From Gemmataceae bacterium (GTDB taxonomy: Bacteria; Planctomycetota; Planctomycetia; Gemmatales; Gemmataceae): a DNA stretch of 64,000 nt. Location: the NCBI GenBank assembly GCA_901538445.1, contig LR594585.1, positions 1,949,369 to 2,013,368 on the forward strand, in the 5' to 3' direction. The translations under genes and the position numbers were made by a program. Below are positions 1 through 8,756 of this stretch, one piece after another. The notes under the pieces were generated by a model. That model worked only from the letters and a program-made list of their open reading frames with translations. It was not told the origin of the DNA and made no database searches. Position 1 is the stretch's first letter. Each line of letters begins with the position of its first letter.

Positions 1-933
1 CGGGACGACGCGGCCCGGTGCCGCGAGCTGGGCGTGGCCGCGTACCTGGTCAAGCCGGTGAAGGCGGCCGAGCTCCGCCAGGCGATCCTCCGGGCCCTGG
101 GTGCGGGGGCCGGGCCGGGCACGCCGGCGCGCGGCACCCCGCGGCCCGGGACCGCGCCCGGGGGCGGCCCGCTCCGCGTCCTGCTCGTCGAGGACAACCC
201 CGTCAACCAGCGGGTCGCCGTGCGGATGCTGGAGGGGTTCGGGCACTCGGTCGCCGTCGCCGGGGACGGCCGCGAGGCCGTCGCCGCGGTCGAGCGGGAG
301 CCGTTCGACGTGGTCCTCATGGACGTGCAGATGCCGGTCATGGACGGGTTCGAGGCCACGCGGCTGATCCGCGCCCGGGAGACCGGGGCCGAGCGGCGGA
401 CCCCGGTCGTCGCGATGACCGCGCACGCCATGACCGGGGACCGGGACCGGTGCCTCGCCGCCGGGATGGACGACTACCTCTCCAAGCCGGTCCACCGCGA
501 CGACCTCGCCGCGGTCCTCGCGCGGTACGCGGCGGCCGCGCCCGTGCCCCGGGCCGCGCCCGGGGTGCGGGCCGGGGCCGGGGCCGTGTTCGACCGGGCC
601 GCGGCCCTCGCCCTCCTCGGGGGCGACGCGGACCTGTTCACCGACCTCGCCGCGCTGTTCCGGGCCGAGGGGCCGCGGCTGCTCGGCGAGCTCCGCGACG
701 CGCTGCTCGCCGGGGACGCGGCCGGGGTCCGCCGCAACGCCCACAGCCTCAAGGGGTCGGCCGGGTACCTGGGCGGGGCCGGCGTCGGGAGCGCCGCGTT
801 CCGCCTGGAGGTGCTCGGCGAGGCCGGCAACCTGGCCGCCGCCCCGGACGCCCTCCGCGCCCTCGAGGCCGAACTCGACCGGCTCCTGGCCGCCCTCCAC
901 CCCGCCCCCGAGCTCGCCCCGGAACCCGCGTGA
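1..933 (+). CDS. Hybrid sensor histidine kinase, C-terminal part (REC-REC-Hpt), partial
   Basis: The frame is already open at base 1, so the kinase core lies outside the window. The first codons encode the end of a receiver domain (AAYLVKPV). A second, complete receiver follows at about bases 169-525, with the VEDN acidic pocket, the phospho-acceptor Asp in LMDVQMP (codon 322-324) and the conserved Lys in YLSKP (codon 484-486). A histidine phosphotransfer domain closes the protein, with its His in HSLKGS (codon 742-744). This order is typical of multistep phosphorelay kinases that pass phosphate through REC to Hpt. The single-domain regulator 24 bp downstream is a plausible partner. The input signal cannot be inferred from this fragment. 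Confidence 0.93.
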   Translation, partial: RDDAARCRELGVAAYLVKPVKAAELRQAILRALGAGAGPGTPARGTPRPGTAPGGGPLRVLLVEDNPVNQRVAVRMLEGFGHSVAVAGDGREAVAAVEREPFDVVLMDVQMPVMDGFEATRLIRARETGAERRTPVVAMTAHAMTGDRDRCLAAGMDDYLSKPVHRDDLAAVLARYAAAAPVPRAAPGVRAGAGAVFDRAAALALLGGDADLFTDLAALFRAEGPRLLGELRDALLAGDAAGVRRNAHSLKGSAGYLGGAGVGSAAFRLEVLGEAGNLAAAPDALRALEAELDRLLAALHPAPELAPEPA

Positions 934-957
934 ACCCTGTACCGTAGTGGTCCCGCC

Positions 958-1560
958 ATGCGAATCCTGATCGCCGACGACGAGGTCGTGTCCCGGACCA
1001 TCCTGGAGCGGACCGTGAAGGGGTGGGGGCACGAGGTCGTGTCCGCCGCCGACGGCACGGCCGCGTGGGCGGTGCTGGAGGGGGGCGACGCCCCGAAGCT
1101 CGCCGTCCTCGACTGGGTGATGCCCGGGCTGGAGGGGCCGGAGGTGTGCCGCCGGGCGCGGGCCCTGGGCCGCCCGGTGCCCACGTACACGATCCTCCTC
1201 ACCTCGAAGAACGAGAGCCGGGACGTGGTCGCCGGGTTCGAGAGCGGGGCCGACGACTACGTGGTCAAGCCGTTCGAGCGGGCCGAACTCCAGTCCCGGA
1301 TCCGCGTCGGCGAGCGGGTCGTCGCCCTCCAGCAGGCGTTCGCCGACCGGGTCCGCGAGCTGGAGGAGTCGCTGGCCCGCATCCACCGCCTGCAGGGGCT
1401 GATCCCGGTGTGCGCGTGGTGCCGGCGGGTCCGTAACGACGCGAACTACTGGCAGTCGGTCGAGGAGTACATGGCCGAGGTGACGGACTGCCGGATCTCC
1501 CACGGCATCTGCCCGGCGTGCCTCGAGCGCGAGGCCGGCGGGCACGGGACGCAGGCGTGA
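958..1560 (+). CDS. Response regulator with C-terminal Cys4 motif
   Basis: A 200-residue protein. Residues 1-120 form a receiver domain with acidic residues D7 and D8, phospho-acceptor D52 in VLDWVMPG and K104 in VVKPF. A helical linker (about 121-148) leads to a small C-terminal module with C152-x2-C155 and C185-x2-C188, plus a YW...SHGICPxC pattern. That module is found at the ends of many sensor and regulator proteins and looks metal-binding. There is no DNA-binding domain, so output is probably through protein contact. It follows the hybrid kinase by 24 bp in the same direction and is likely co-transcribed with it. The role of the Cys4 module is unknown. Confidence 0.9.
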   Translation: MRILIADDEVVSRTILERTVKGWGHEVVSAADGTAAWAVLEGGDAPKLAVLDWVMPGLEGPEVCRRARALGRPVPTYTILLTSKNESRDVVAGFESGADDYVVKPFERAELQSRIRVGERVVALQQAFADRVRELEESLARIHRLQGLIPVCAWCRRVRNDANYWQSVEEYMAEVTDCRISHGICPACLEREAGGHGTQA

Positions 1561-1703
1561 GGCCGGGCGGGGCGCCCAGGGGCGGACCCGGACGCACCCA
1601 ATAGGATTGGTGAGGTCAACTGCGCGACTCGGGTTCTCGGTATCCTGAGAGCTGGTGGCGAATTGGTGCGGTACCGAATCGCGGTGATCCGCATCCGCTC
1701 TAT

Positions 1704-1766
1704 AGCCGGCCTCTGTGAGGCCGGGGCTTGGGGACTCTCAAAGGCCCGGCCTCACAGAGGCCGGCT
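1704..1766. repeat. Palindromic element, family G copy 1
   Basis: Perfect 22-bp arms at 1704-1725 and 1745-1766, each itself nearly palindromic around GGCCTCTGTGAGGCC. A related copy lies at 39053-39114. Confidence 0.9.
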
Positions 1767-1898
1767 CCAGAAGACACCCGGATCAACCGGACTCGGTGTG
1801 TCGTGTTGGGCGCGTGTCGTGCGTAGTTTCCCCTCTCCCGCCGCGAAGCGCGGCGACCTCTCCCCGGAACGGGGCGAGGTGGGGCCAGTGGTTCTGGC

Positions 1899-1948
1899 GG
1901 CACGGGCCTCTGGCCTGTGTTCGCCTGCACAGGCCAGAGGCCCGTGCC
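1899..1948. repeat. Palindromic element, family F copy 1
   Basis: Perfect 21-bp arms (1899-1919 and 1928-1948) around an 8-base loop. The word GGCACGGGCCTCTGGCCTGTG is close to the arms of the elements at 14535-14580 and 35871-35926. There is no T-run, so it is not a standard terminator. Confidence 0.9.
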
Positions 1949-2031
1949 ACCGGCCCGCACCCCGCCCCGCGCCCCCTTCCGCCACCGTGCCTTGAGAACC
2001 GCACGCCCCTCGTTCAACCGGTGGTGACCTC

Positions 2032-5000
2032 ATGCCCACGATCAAGGTCCGCTGCCCCGAGTGCGACGCCCGCGTGGTGCGCGAGGTCCGGGCCTTCCGC
2101 AAGGAGACCGAGGTCACGCTCACGTGCCCGAAGTGCGACCTCGAGTTCACGGAGGTCGTCGGCCCCGCGGCCGCGAAGTCGAAGACGCCCCTGATCGCCG
2201 GCGGCGCGCTGCTCGGCGGCGCGCTGGTCGCGGTCGCCGTGGTGCTCGCCACCAGCGGCGGCAAGGACAAGGGAAAGGAGGCCGCGAAGGCCGACCCGCC
2301 CGCGAAGGCCGCGCCGCGGCCGCAGCCGCGGCCGAACCCGGCCCCGGTCGCGCACCCGAACCCCGACCCGCCGGACCCGGTCGCGGTCCCCGAGCCGAGC
2401 CCGGGGCCGCAACCCGCGGTCCCGCCCGACCCGCCGGCCGCCGGCGGCGAGGACGACGTGTTCGTGCGGGCCGCGACGTTCAAGCCCGTCGGGCCGCTGC
2501 CCGAACTCCCGCCGCTGCCGCCGACCGACCGCCGGCCCGTGCTGACGCTCGACCCGGGCGGGCACACCGCGTTCGTCAAGCACGCCTTCTTCACCCCGGA
2601 CGGCGAGCGGGTCATCACCATCGGCGACGACAAGGCCGTGCGGTTCTGGAGCATCGCGACCGGCGAGTCGCTCGTCACGGTCCCGCTCCCGGCCGGGCCG
2701 GACGTCGAGGGCGTCCCGCAGGGCGCGGCGCTGTCGCCCGACGGGAAGCACCTGGCCATCGGCGTGTTCCCGATGAACCGCGGCAAGACCGGCCTCCCGA
2801 TCTACGTGCTGTCCACCGAGACCGGCGGGTACGAGCAGGTGGTCGGCGGGTCGCGCGAGGTGCAGACCGCACTCGACTACTCCCCCGACGGCAAGCGGCT
2901 CGCGGTCGGGTGCGGCGACGGCACCCTCCAGGTGCTCGAGGTCGCGACCGGCAAGGCGGCGTTCGAGGTCCGGGCGCACCGCGACAGCATCGTCGGGGTG
3001 CGGTTCAACCCGAAGAGCCCCGTGGTCGCCACCGTCGGCCGCGAGAGCGTGGTGGCGGTCTGGTCACTGGCCGACCGCACCAAGCCGGTCGCCGTGATCG
3101 ACTTGACCGGGAAGAAGCCGCACACGCTCGACTGGGCCTCCGACGGGAAGACGCTCGCGGTCGGGGGCGTCAGCGGCGAGGTGTACCTGTACGACGCGGC
3201 CGGCGCGCCGATCAAGACGCTCCCCGCGATCATGGAGCGGGGCGGGCCGATGCAGATCAACCAGATGCGGTTCCTCCCCGGCGACAAGCAACTGATCTAC
3301 GGCGGCATCGCGTACAGCGGCTGGGTCGGCGTCATCGACGTGGCGACCGGCGACCGCCCGGTGACCGTGAAGGAGCACTCGAACACCGTGCGGGCGGTGG
3401 CGTGCAACGCCGACGGGTCGCTGGCCGTCACGTCCGGCGGCGAGGCGCACGAGACCATCGTGTGGAAGACGAGCGACGGCACGGTGGTCCGCAAGTTCGC
3501 CGGCGCGAGCCGCGGGCTGTGGGCGGTCGGGTGGGGCCGCGACGGGAAGTCGGTCGCGTGGGGGTCGGTCAACGGGGCCGGGCCGGACGGCCTCGCGGCC
3601 CTCGACTCGTCGCTGCGGCTCGACGAACTCACGGCCGGCCCGCGGCCCGACCCGGCCGCGTACCAGCGGCACGTCCGCGGCGACGGCGGGCTGTCGGTGA
3701 CGGTGAACGACTTCTTCAGCTTCACCGTCACCGAGAACGGCAAGCCACTGTACCGGCACACGGCCGCGCCCGCGGGGAACCGGATCTACAGCGTGTCGAT
3801 CGTCCCCGGCAAGGGCATCGTGGTCGGCGCGTCGTTCGCGATGTACCTGATCGACGCCCGCACCGGGGCGGAGCTGCGCCGGTTCCACGGCGACAACGGG
3901 CTGACCACCGCGGTCGCCCCGGCGCCCGACGGCCGGCACTTCGTCACCGGGTCGAGCGACCAGATCGTCCGCGTCTGGTCCCCGGACCAGAGCGAGCCGC
4001 TGCTGTCGGTGTTCGGCGTGAACCGCGAGTGGATCGCGTGGACCCCGCGGGGGTACTACGCGTGTTCCCCCCACGGCGAGCGGCTCATCGGGTGGCAGTT
4101 GAACAACGGGATCGACCGCGCGCCGAGCGTCCACCCGGCGGTGCGGTTCCGCGCGTCGCTGTACCAGCCGGACGTGCTGAAGTACCTCGTGCCGGCCGGG
4201 AACCTGCAACTGGCGCTGGCGCTGGCCGCGAAGTTCGACCGGCAGGCGGTCGCCGCGACCGGCCTGGCCGACGTGCTCCCGCCCGCGGTGGCGCTCGCCG
4301 CCCCGGCGGCCGCGACCGACAAGGTGGTCGTGAAGGCGACCGCGACCGGGACCGCGAAGAACCCGATCACCGCCGTGCGGCTCCTCGTGGACGGCCGGCC
4401 CTACGAGGGGGCCGCCGGGCTGAAGAGGTTCGACCCGGCGCAGGTGAAAGCCGAGGCGACGTGGAACGTGACGCTCCCGCCGGGGGCGCACACGCTCACC
4501 GCCCAGGCCGAGTCGGCCGTCAGTAAGGGGGTGTCGTCACCGGTCGCGGTCACGTTCCAGGGCAAGCCGCAGCTCCCGAACCTGTACGTCCTGGCCGTCG
4601 GCGTGTCCGACTACCCCGGCGACATGAAACTGAACTACGCCGCGTCCGACGCCGCGCTCCTCACCGGCGCGCTGCGGGACAAGTCGAGGCCCGTGTTCGG
4701 CACGATCGAGGTGAAGGTGGTGACCGACCGGGACGCGACGCGGTCCGGCATCCTCGAGGGGCTCGACTGGCTCAAGGGGAAGATGACCGCGAAGGACGTG
4801 GGCGTGTTCTCGTTCTCCGGGCACGGGGCCCGCGACCCGCGGACCGGCACGTTCTACCTCGTCCCCGTGGACGTGACCGACGACTTCGCGAGGACGTGCG
4901 TGTCGGGCGACGAGTTCAAGAGCCGGCTGGAGAACATGCCCGGCCGGCTGGTCGCCGTGCTCGACGCCTGCCACTCCGGGGCCGCGAGCGGGACGCCCGA

Positions 5001-5340
5001 GCCGAAGGGCGGCAGGCCGCAGAAGCCGAAGCCCGCCGCGGGCCGGGCCGACAACCTCGTCCGCGACCTCGTGACCGACGACTACGGGGTGGTGGTGATG
5101 TGCTCGTCGCTGGGAATGGAGTACTCACTCGAGAGCCCCGCGACGAAGGCCGGGTTCTTCACGCTCGGGCTGGTCGAGGGGCTCTCGGGCAAGGCCGATT
5201 TCAACAAGGACGGGGTCGTGTACATGCACGAGCTGGACACCTACGCGACGCTGCGGGTGGCGCAGTTGAGCAGCGGCCGGCAGAACCCGACCACGGGCCG
5301 CCCGCCGACGATCCGCTCGTTCCCGATCTCGAAGCCGTGA
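2032..5340 (+). CDS. Membrane-anchored WD40-repeat protein with C-terminal caspase (C14) domain
   Basis: A 1102-residue multidomain protein. Residues 1-40 form a small zinc-ribbon-like module (C8-x2-C11 and C32-x2-C35). One transmembrane helix follows at about 53-75, then a Pro/Lys-rich linker to about 165. A WD40 propeller spans about 170-680 (repeated SPDGK, VAVWSL and VRVWSPD words), followed by an Ig-like spacer. The last 260 residues are a caspase-fold protease with catalytic H931 in SGHGAR and C980 in DACHSG. In bacterial relatives the protease is activated by events sensed through the attached repeats, but the substrate here is unknown. The membrane anchor separates the zinc-ribbon-like N-terminus from the propeller and protease, so these lie on opposite sides of a membrane. 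The ATG at 2032 has no strong ribosome-binding site. Confidence 0.92.
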   Translation: MPTIKVRCPECDARVVREVRAFRKETEVTLTCPKCDLEFTEVVGPAAAKSKTPLIAGGALLGGALVAVAVVLATSGGKDKGKEAAKADPPAKAAPRPQPRPNPAPVAHPNPDPPDPVAVPEPSPGPQPAVPPDPPAAGGEDDVFVRAATFKPVGPLPELPPLPPTDRRPVLTLDPGGHTAFVKHAFFTPDGERVITIGDDKAVRFWSIATGESLVTVPLPAGPDVEGVPQGAALSPDGKHLAIGVFPMNRGKTGLPIYVLSTETGGYEQVVGGSREVQTALDYSPDGKRLAVGCGDGTLQVLEVATGKAAFEVRAHRDSIVGVRFNPKSPVVATVGRESVVAVWSLADRTKPVAVIDLTGKKPHTLDWASDGKTLAVGGVSGEVYLYDAAGAPIKTLPAIMERGGPMQINQMRFLPGDKQLIYGGIAYSGWVGVIDVATGDRPVTVKEHSNTVRAVACNADGSLAVTSGGEAHETIVWKTSDGTVVRKFAGASRGLWAVGWGRDGKSVAWGSVNGAGPDGLAALDSSLRLDELTAGPRPDPAAYQRHVRGDGGLSVTVNDFFSFTVTENGKPLYRHTAAPAGNRIYSVSIVPGKGIVVGASFAMYLIDARTGAELRRFHGDNGLTTAVAPAPDGRHFVTGSSDQIVRVWSPDQSEPLLSVFGVNREWIAWTPRGYYACSPHGERLIGWQLNNGIDRAPSVHPAVRFRASLYQPDVLKYLVPAGNLQLALALAAKFDRQAVAATGLADVLPPAVALAAPAAATDKVVVKATATGTAKNPITAVRLLVDGRPYEGAAGLKRFDPAQVKAEATWNVTLPPGAHTLTAQAESAVSKGVSSPVAVTFQGKPQLPNLYVLAVGVSDYPGDMKLNYAASDAALLTGALRDKSRPVFGTIEVKVVTDRDATRSGILEGLDWLKGKMTAKDVGVFSFSGHGARDPRTGTFYLVPVDVTDDFARTCVSGDEFKSRLENMPGRLVAVLDACHSGAASGTPEPKGGRPQKPKPAAGRADNLVRDLVTDDYGVVVMCSSLGMEYSLESPATKAGFFTLGLVEGLSGKADFNKDGVVYMHELDTYATLRVAQLSSGRQNPTTGRPPTIRSFPISKP

Positions 5341-5423
5341 GCCGGGCTCGCGGAACCGAGCTCCCCGGCACGGCGCTTGCAACGGGTGCCACAGGTCGGA
5401 CGCGAACCCGGTGAAACACTCAC

Positions 5424-5651
5424 ATGGACAGCACGGAACTGGCGGCTCTGGTCCTGGCCGCGATGGCGTTCATCGCCGGGGTAGTTGTGGGGCGCGCGTC
5501 CGCCGTGGCCGAGCGACGGCGGGGCGGGGCGGGCACCCGGGAGCGCGAGGGCGATCGGCCCCTCGGGCTCGCGCGGCCGGCACCGGACCGGAGCGGGCGG
5601 CGCGCCGGGTGCGGTGTGCAGATCCCGGACACCGTCTGTCCAGTTACTTGA
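5424..5651 (+). CDS. Possible small single-span membrane protein
   Basis: A 75-codon frame whose first 24 residues form a clean hydrophobic helix (LAALVLAAMAFIAGVVVG) followed by a basic, disordered tail. It starts 83 bp after the caspase gene and overlaps the end of the convergent SGNH gene by 8 bp. No good ribosome-binding site is visible and no family was recognised. The helix is the only real support; the frame may be chance in high-GC DNA. Confidence 0.35.
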   Translation: MDSTELAALVLAAMAFIAGVVVGRASAVAERRRGGAGTREREGDRPLGLARPAPDRSGRRAGCGVQIPDTVCPVT

Positions 5652-6540
5652 CGCTCCGCAGCGCGTCGATCTTCTCTTGCAGCTTGGCCGCGTCGGTCTC
5701 GGTCGCGCCGAGCGGTTGCGGGTCGACCTTCGCCTCCCGCGTGTACCCGACGTGCTTCATCCACCCGCCCGACCGCAGCGCCCGCTTCGCGGCGACCAGT
5801 TTGTACAGCGGGTCCTTCTGGACGTCGGCGAACGTCTCATCGGGCACCTTCTCCCCCAGGGCGGTCAGGATCGTGCGGGCCATCAGCACGTGCCCGTCGT
5901 CACCGGGGTGGACCCTGTCCTTTGAGAACGGCTCGGTGCGGGCGTCGCGGGCCTTCCGCATGGCGGCGTGCAGGTCGACCACCGTCACCCCGGGCACCTT
6001 CAGTTCGGTCTCCCACTTCGCGTACTCGGTGAGCACGGAGTCGTAGTTGAACTCGCCGGCCTTCGGCGCGAAGTCGTAGATCGGCGGGGTGACGAGGTAC
6101 ACCTCCTTCACGCCCGCGGCCTTGCACTGCTCGATCAACTTTGTGACGCCCTTCTGGAAGGCGGCGAACCGCTCCTTGTCGAGCGGCTGGTAGATGCCGT
6201 CGTTGATGCCGTAGCACGCGAAGACGACGTCGGGCTTGGCCCGGTCCAGCAGCCGGCCGAGCCGCTCGAACAGGCACGGGCGCGGGAACTTCCCGCCGGC
6301 GTGGCCGTCCTCGCTCAGCCCCGAGAGGGTCTCGCTCGCGAGCCCCAGACCCAGGACGTCGAAGTTCTTCGTGGGGTGGAGCTTCTCCAGGTAATAGCTG
6401 ACGAGGGTGACGTACCCGCCGGCCTGTGTGATGCTGTCCCCGAGGAACACCACCCGCTTCCCGGCGAGCGAACCGGCCTCTTGCGCCCGGACCGCGGGCG
6501 CGGCGAGCAGGACGGCGGCGAGTGCGGCGACGCGAACCAT
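5644..6540 (-). CDS. Secreted SGNH/GDSL-family hydrolase
   Basis: A 298-residue protein with an N-terminal signal peptide (VRVAALAAVLLAAPAVRAQE). It has the SGNH blocks: FLGDSITQ (nucleophile Ser), YGIND (block III Asn) and DRVHPGDDGH (block V Asp and His). The family covers esterases and carbohydrate deacetylases; the planctomycete members are usually exported and act on acylated glycans or lipids. The substrate cannot be named. The ATG at 6540 was chosen over upstream frame because a GGGAGGAG ribosome-binding site lies directly in front and the signal peptide begins there. It stands alone on this strand. Confidence 0.88.
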   Translation of the reverse strand: MVRVAALAAVLLAAPAVRAQEAGSLAGKRVVFLGDSITQAGGYVTLVSYYLEKLHPTKNFDVLGLGLASETLSGLSEDGHAGGKFPRPCLFERLGRLLDRAKPDVVFACYGINDGIYQPLDKERFAAFQKGVTKLIEQCKAAGVKEVYLVTPPIYDFAPKAGEFNYDSVLTEYAKWETELKVPGVTVVDLHAAMRKARDARTEPFSKDRVHPGDDGHVLMARTILTALGEKVPDETFADVQKDPLYKLVAAKRALRSGGWMKHVGYTREAKVDPQPLGATETDAAKLQEKIDALRSVK

Positions 6541-6722
6541 GACTCCTCCCGGAGGGCGACCCGCCGGCGCGCCGCCGCGAGGGAGACTCGCGGGGCCGGC
6601 CGGTGTGGTCATCATGGCGGCGTGGGGCGGCGCGGCCAGCCTCGCCCCGCGTGCGGGGCGGCTGCCGGACCGGAACAATGGGTCGGGGTGACCCGGTGGA
6701 ACACCGGCCGCGGGGCGTCGAA

Positions 6723-6842
6723 TCAGCCCCGCAGCAACCGGTAACCGAGGCGGAACGTGGTGTAGAGCTGGAACGCGACCGACGCGACCACCGCGGTGGT
6801 GAGTACGAGGGTCACTGCGTCGGCGAGGAGTGCGGCGGCCAT
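6723..6842 (-). CDS. Small membrane protein downstream of Flp pilin
   Basis: A 39-residue ORF with one hydrophobic helix (VTLVLTTAVVASVAFQLYTTF) and a basic end (RLGYRLLRG). It begins 104 bp after the Flp pilin stop on the same strand. The size and location suggest a pilus-associated or regulatory membrane peptide, but no family was recognised. The ATG at 6842 is the first that gives a compact hydrophobic protein. Confidence 0.5.
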   Translation of the reverse strand: MAAALLADAVTLVLTTAVVASVAFQLYTTFRLGYRLLRG

Positions 6843-6946
6843 CGGGGTCCGTCCCGTGTGCGTTGCGGGTCGTGTGCGGGTGCTGCACACGAACGCAGGG
6901 GGACGGGGTGCTTGCGCGGCGGGCCGCGCCCGGGACCGCACGGACG

Positions 6947-7123
6947 TCACGCCGCGATCGCGGAACCGGCCTTGGAGAACGTGTTGTTGGCGTTCTTCCC
7001 GAGGGTCGTCACGGCCGCGATGCAGACGATGATGATGAGGGCCAGCATCACGGCGTACTCGACGGCCGTCGGACCGTCTTCCTTCTTGACAAACGACACC
7101 AACTTCTTCGTCAGGTTACGCAT
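6947..7123 (-). CDS. Flp/Fap-type pilin component
   Basis: A 58-residue prepilin. A basic leader (MRNLTKKLVSFVKKEDG) ends at the prepilin peptidase site, followed by the Flp signature PTAVEYAVMLALIIIVCIA, with Glu at position +5 of the mature protein and a long hydrophobic helix. The C-terminus is short and Ala-rich, as in other Flp pilins assembled by Tad secretion machinery. A good ribosome-binding site (ACGGAG) sits 10 bases before the ATG at 7123. No tad or rcp genes lie in the window, so assembly genes must be elsewhere. Single or multiple orphan flp genes are common in Gemmata relatives. Confidence 0.92.
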   Translation of the reverse strand: MRNLTKKLVSFVKKEDGPTAVEYAVMLALIIIVCIAAVTTLGKNANNTFSKAGSAIAA

Positions 7124-7809
7124 GGGAAACTCCGTCGAGTGGGACCACTGGCGCTGAGCAGCGGCCGAATACCTTGCGAGAGGTGGGCCTGTTTCGGGAG
7201 TGCTGCGCCGGCACTGATGTCTAGTTCCACTCGTCCCCTCGGACAAGTTTTTCTGTCAGGTTGGGATGGGAGGCGTGTCTGATTTCCCGGCATTCGGGTC
7301 ACCGGCACCCGCTCTTGCCCCGGGCTGAATTGCGAGTCACAACGCCCGCCCCGCGGGGCGGTTGCGGACGCGCGCTTGTCACACGCACCCGATCGGGTCG
7401 GGGTCCCTCAGCCCTGGAGCGCGCCCTCAAGGAACCCCTGATCGTTGTCAGTTCACGAGTTCGGCGCGATTCTGAGGGAAGGCGTGCGGACGGTAACGGC
7501 CGCACCCGCCAACGCACGAACCTGTCTCGAATGAGGTAATTATCGCATGGGCAAAGTGGAGTTTGATGGCGACTCAGGTCGGGGCAGAACGGAATCCGTG
7601 CGCTGCGTCGGAGAAAATATCTCTCGGGTGGGCCGCTCGGGTTGAGGAGATTGGCCCTGACCGCACCCCGATGCGGCGGCAGGGGAACTTCCGCAGCCCG
7701 TTCGGGTGGCGGTCGCACTCGGGGTTCCGGGACGGCGCCGTGGCCGGCCGGCTCCGGGGTCGTAGTCTTGACCCCTGGGCACATCTCACTGCGACAGAAG
7801 GCTGCACCC
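7124..7809. other. Long non-coding spacer between divergent genes
   Basis: This 686-bp stretch separates the pilin (minus) from the rhodanese gene (plus). It must carry both promoters. A 32-codon frame (7547-7645, beginning MGKVEFDGDSG) exists but is not supported by a ribosome-binding site or family. No palindromic element of the types seen elsewhere was found, and no promoter was confidently recognised. Confidence 0.5.
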
Positions 7810-8748
7810 ATGAAACGACTCGTTCCGGTTCCGCTCCCGATCCGTGCGGCCGTCGCGGTGCTCGCAGTTGCAATCGCCGGGGGCGCGGCCCGCGCCGACA
7901 CCGGCGTCATCTCGCCGGCCGACGCGCTGAAACTCATCGAACACCCGGACCCCGCGAAGCGACCCGTCGTCCTCGACACCCGCGGCGGGTACAAGGACTA
8001 CTTCCGCGGCCACCTGCCGACCGCCCACCACCTGAACTTCGACACGCTCCGCGGCACCGACAACGGCGTCCCCGTGCAGTACCTCCCGGACGACCTCACC
8101 CGGGCGCTGCTCGTCCGCGCCGGGGTCGACAAGAACCGCACGCACCTCGTCTACGCCACCGGCGACAAGTTGCCCAACGACGAGATCCTCAGCGCCAGCA
8201 TGGTCGCGTACGTCCTGGAGAAGTACGGGGTCAAGGACGTCCGCATCGTCGACGGCGGACTGCCGGGGTGGAAGGCCGCGAAGCTCCCCGTCACGCAGGA
8301 GTACTTCGGCAACCCGAAGGGGTTACTGCCCGAGAAGGGGAGCCCGGAGATCGCCCTGACCGTGGACGACGTGCTCAAACGGAAGCCCGGGGCCGTACTC
8401 GTGGACGCCCGGCCGCACAACGAGTACGTCGGCGACGACGACGTGTGGCTGCGGAAGGGGCACATCCCCGGGGCGATCAGCTTCCACTGGGCGCGGCTCA
8501 TGGAGAAGGACAACACCCACCAGTTCCTGCCGTTCGAGAAGGTGCGGGCCGAACTGGAGGCCGCGGGGCTCACGCCCGACAAGGAGATCCTCGTGTACTG
8601 CGGCACGTCGCGCGAGGGCAGCCTGCTCCGGTTCTACCTGCGGCACGTCGCGAAGTACCCGAACGTGCGGCTCTACGAGGGGTCGTGGAAGGAGTACGCG
8701 GCGCTCAAGCAGCACCCGGCCGAGACCAAGGAAAACAAGTCGAAGTAG
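7810..8748 (+). CDS. Exported tandem rhodanese (thiosulfate sulfurtransferase-like)
   Basis: A 312-residue protein with a signal peptide (residues 1-29, ending GGAARAD) and two rhodanese domains (about 35-160 and 180-305). The N-terminal domain has no catalytic Cys, as usual; the C-terminal domain has C264 in the loop YCGTSREGS. Tandem rhodaneses of this class move sulfane sulfur from thiosulfate or 3-mercaptopyruvate to an acceptor. The signal peptide places it outside the cytoplasmic membrane. The start at 7810 was chosen because the signal peptide begins there and AAGG precedes it. The permease gene begins 8 bp after its stop, so the two are almost certainly one transcript. Confidence 0.9.
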   Translation: MKRLVPVPLPIRAAVAVLAVAIAGGAARADTGVISPADALKLIEHPDPAKRPVVLDTRGGYKDYFRGHLPTAHHLNFDTLRGTDNGVPVQYLPDDLTRALLVRAGVDKNRTHLVYATGDKLPNDEILSASMVAYVLEKYGVKDVRIVDGGLPGWKAAKLPVTQEYFGNPKGLLPEKGSPEIALTVDDVLKRKPGAVLVDARPHNEYVGDDDVWLRKGHIPGAISFHWARLMEKDNTHQFLPFEKVRAELEAAGLTPDKEILVYCGTSREGSLLRFYLRHVAKYPNVRLYEGSWKEYAALKQHPAETKENKSK

Positions 8749-8756
8749 GCCGCCCC

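Larger units (their letters stand above)
1561..2031. other. Intergenic region with two palindromic elements
   Basis: No gene is supported in these 471 bases. The region holds the boundary word CGAATCGCGGTGATCCG (near 1676), which recurs beside palindromes elsewhere in the window. It also holds two perfect inverted repeats (1704-1766 and 1899-1948) and a short GC-rich hairpin series between them. It lies just upstream of the WD40-caspase gene and should contain that gene's promoter, but no clear -35/-10 pair was recognised. Confidence 0.7.

Noticed and set aside
3064-4491. A 475-codon open frame antisense to the WD40-caspase gene
   Set aside because: Arg/Val/Leu/Pro-rich shadow of a GC-rich gene with no recognisable motif; the plus-strand protein is clearly real.
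7547-7645. 32-codon ORF starting MGKVEFDGDSG
   Set aside because: No ribosome-binding site, no family and no neighbour logic; too short to support.
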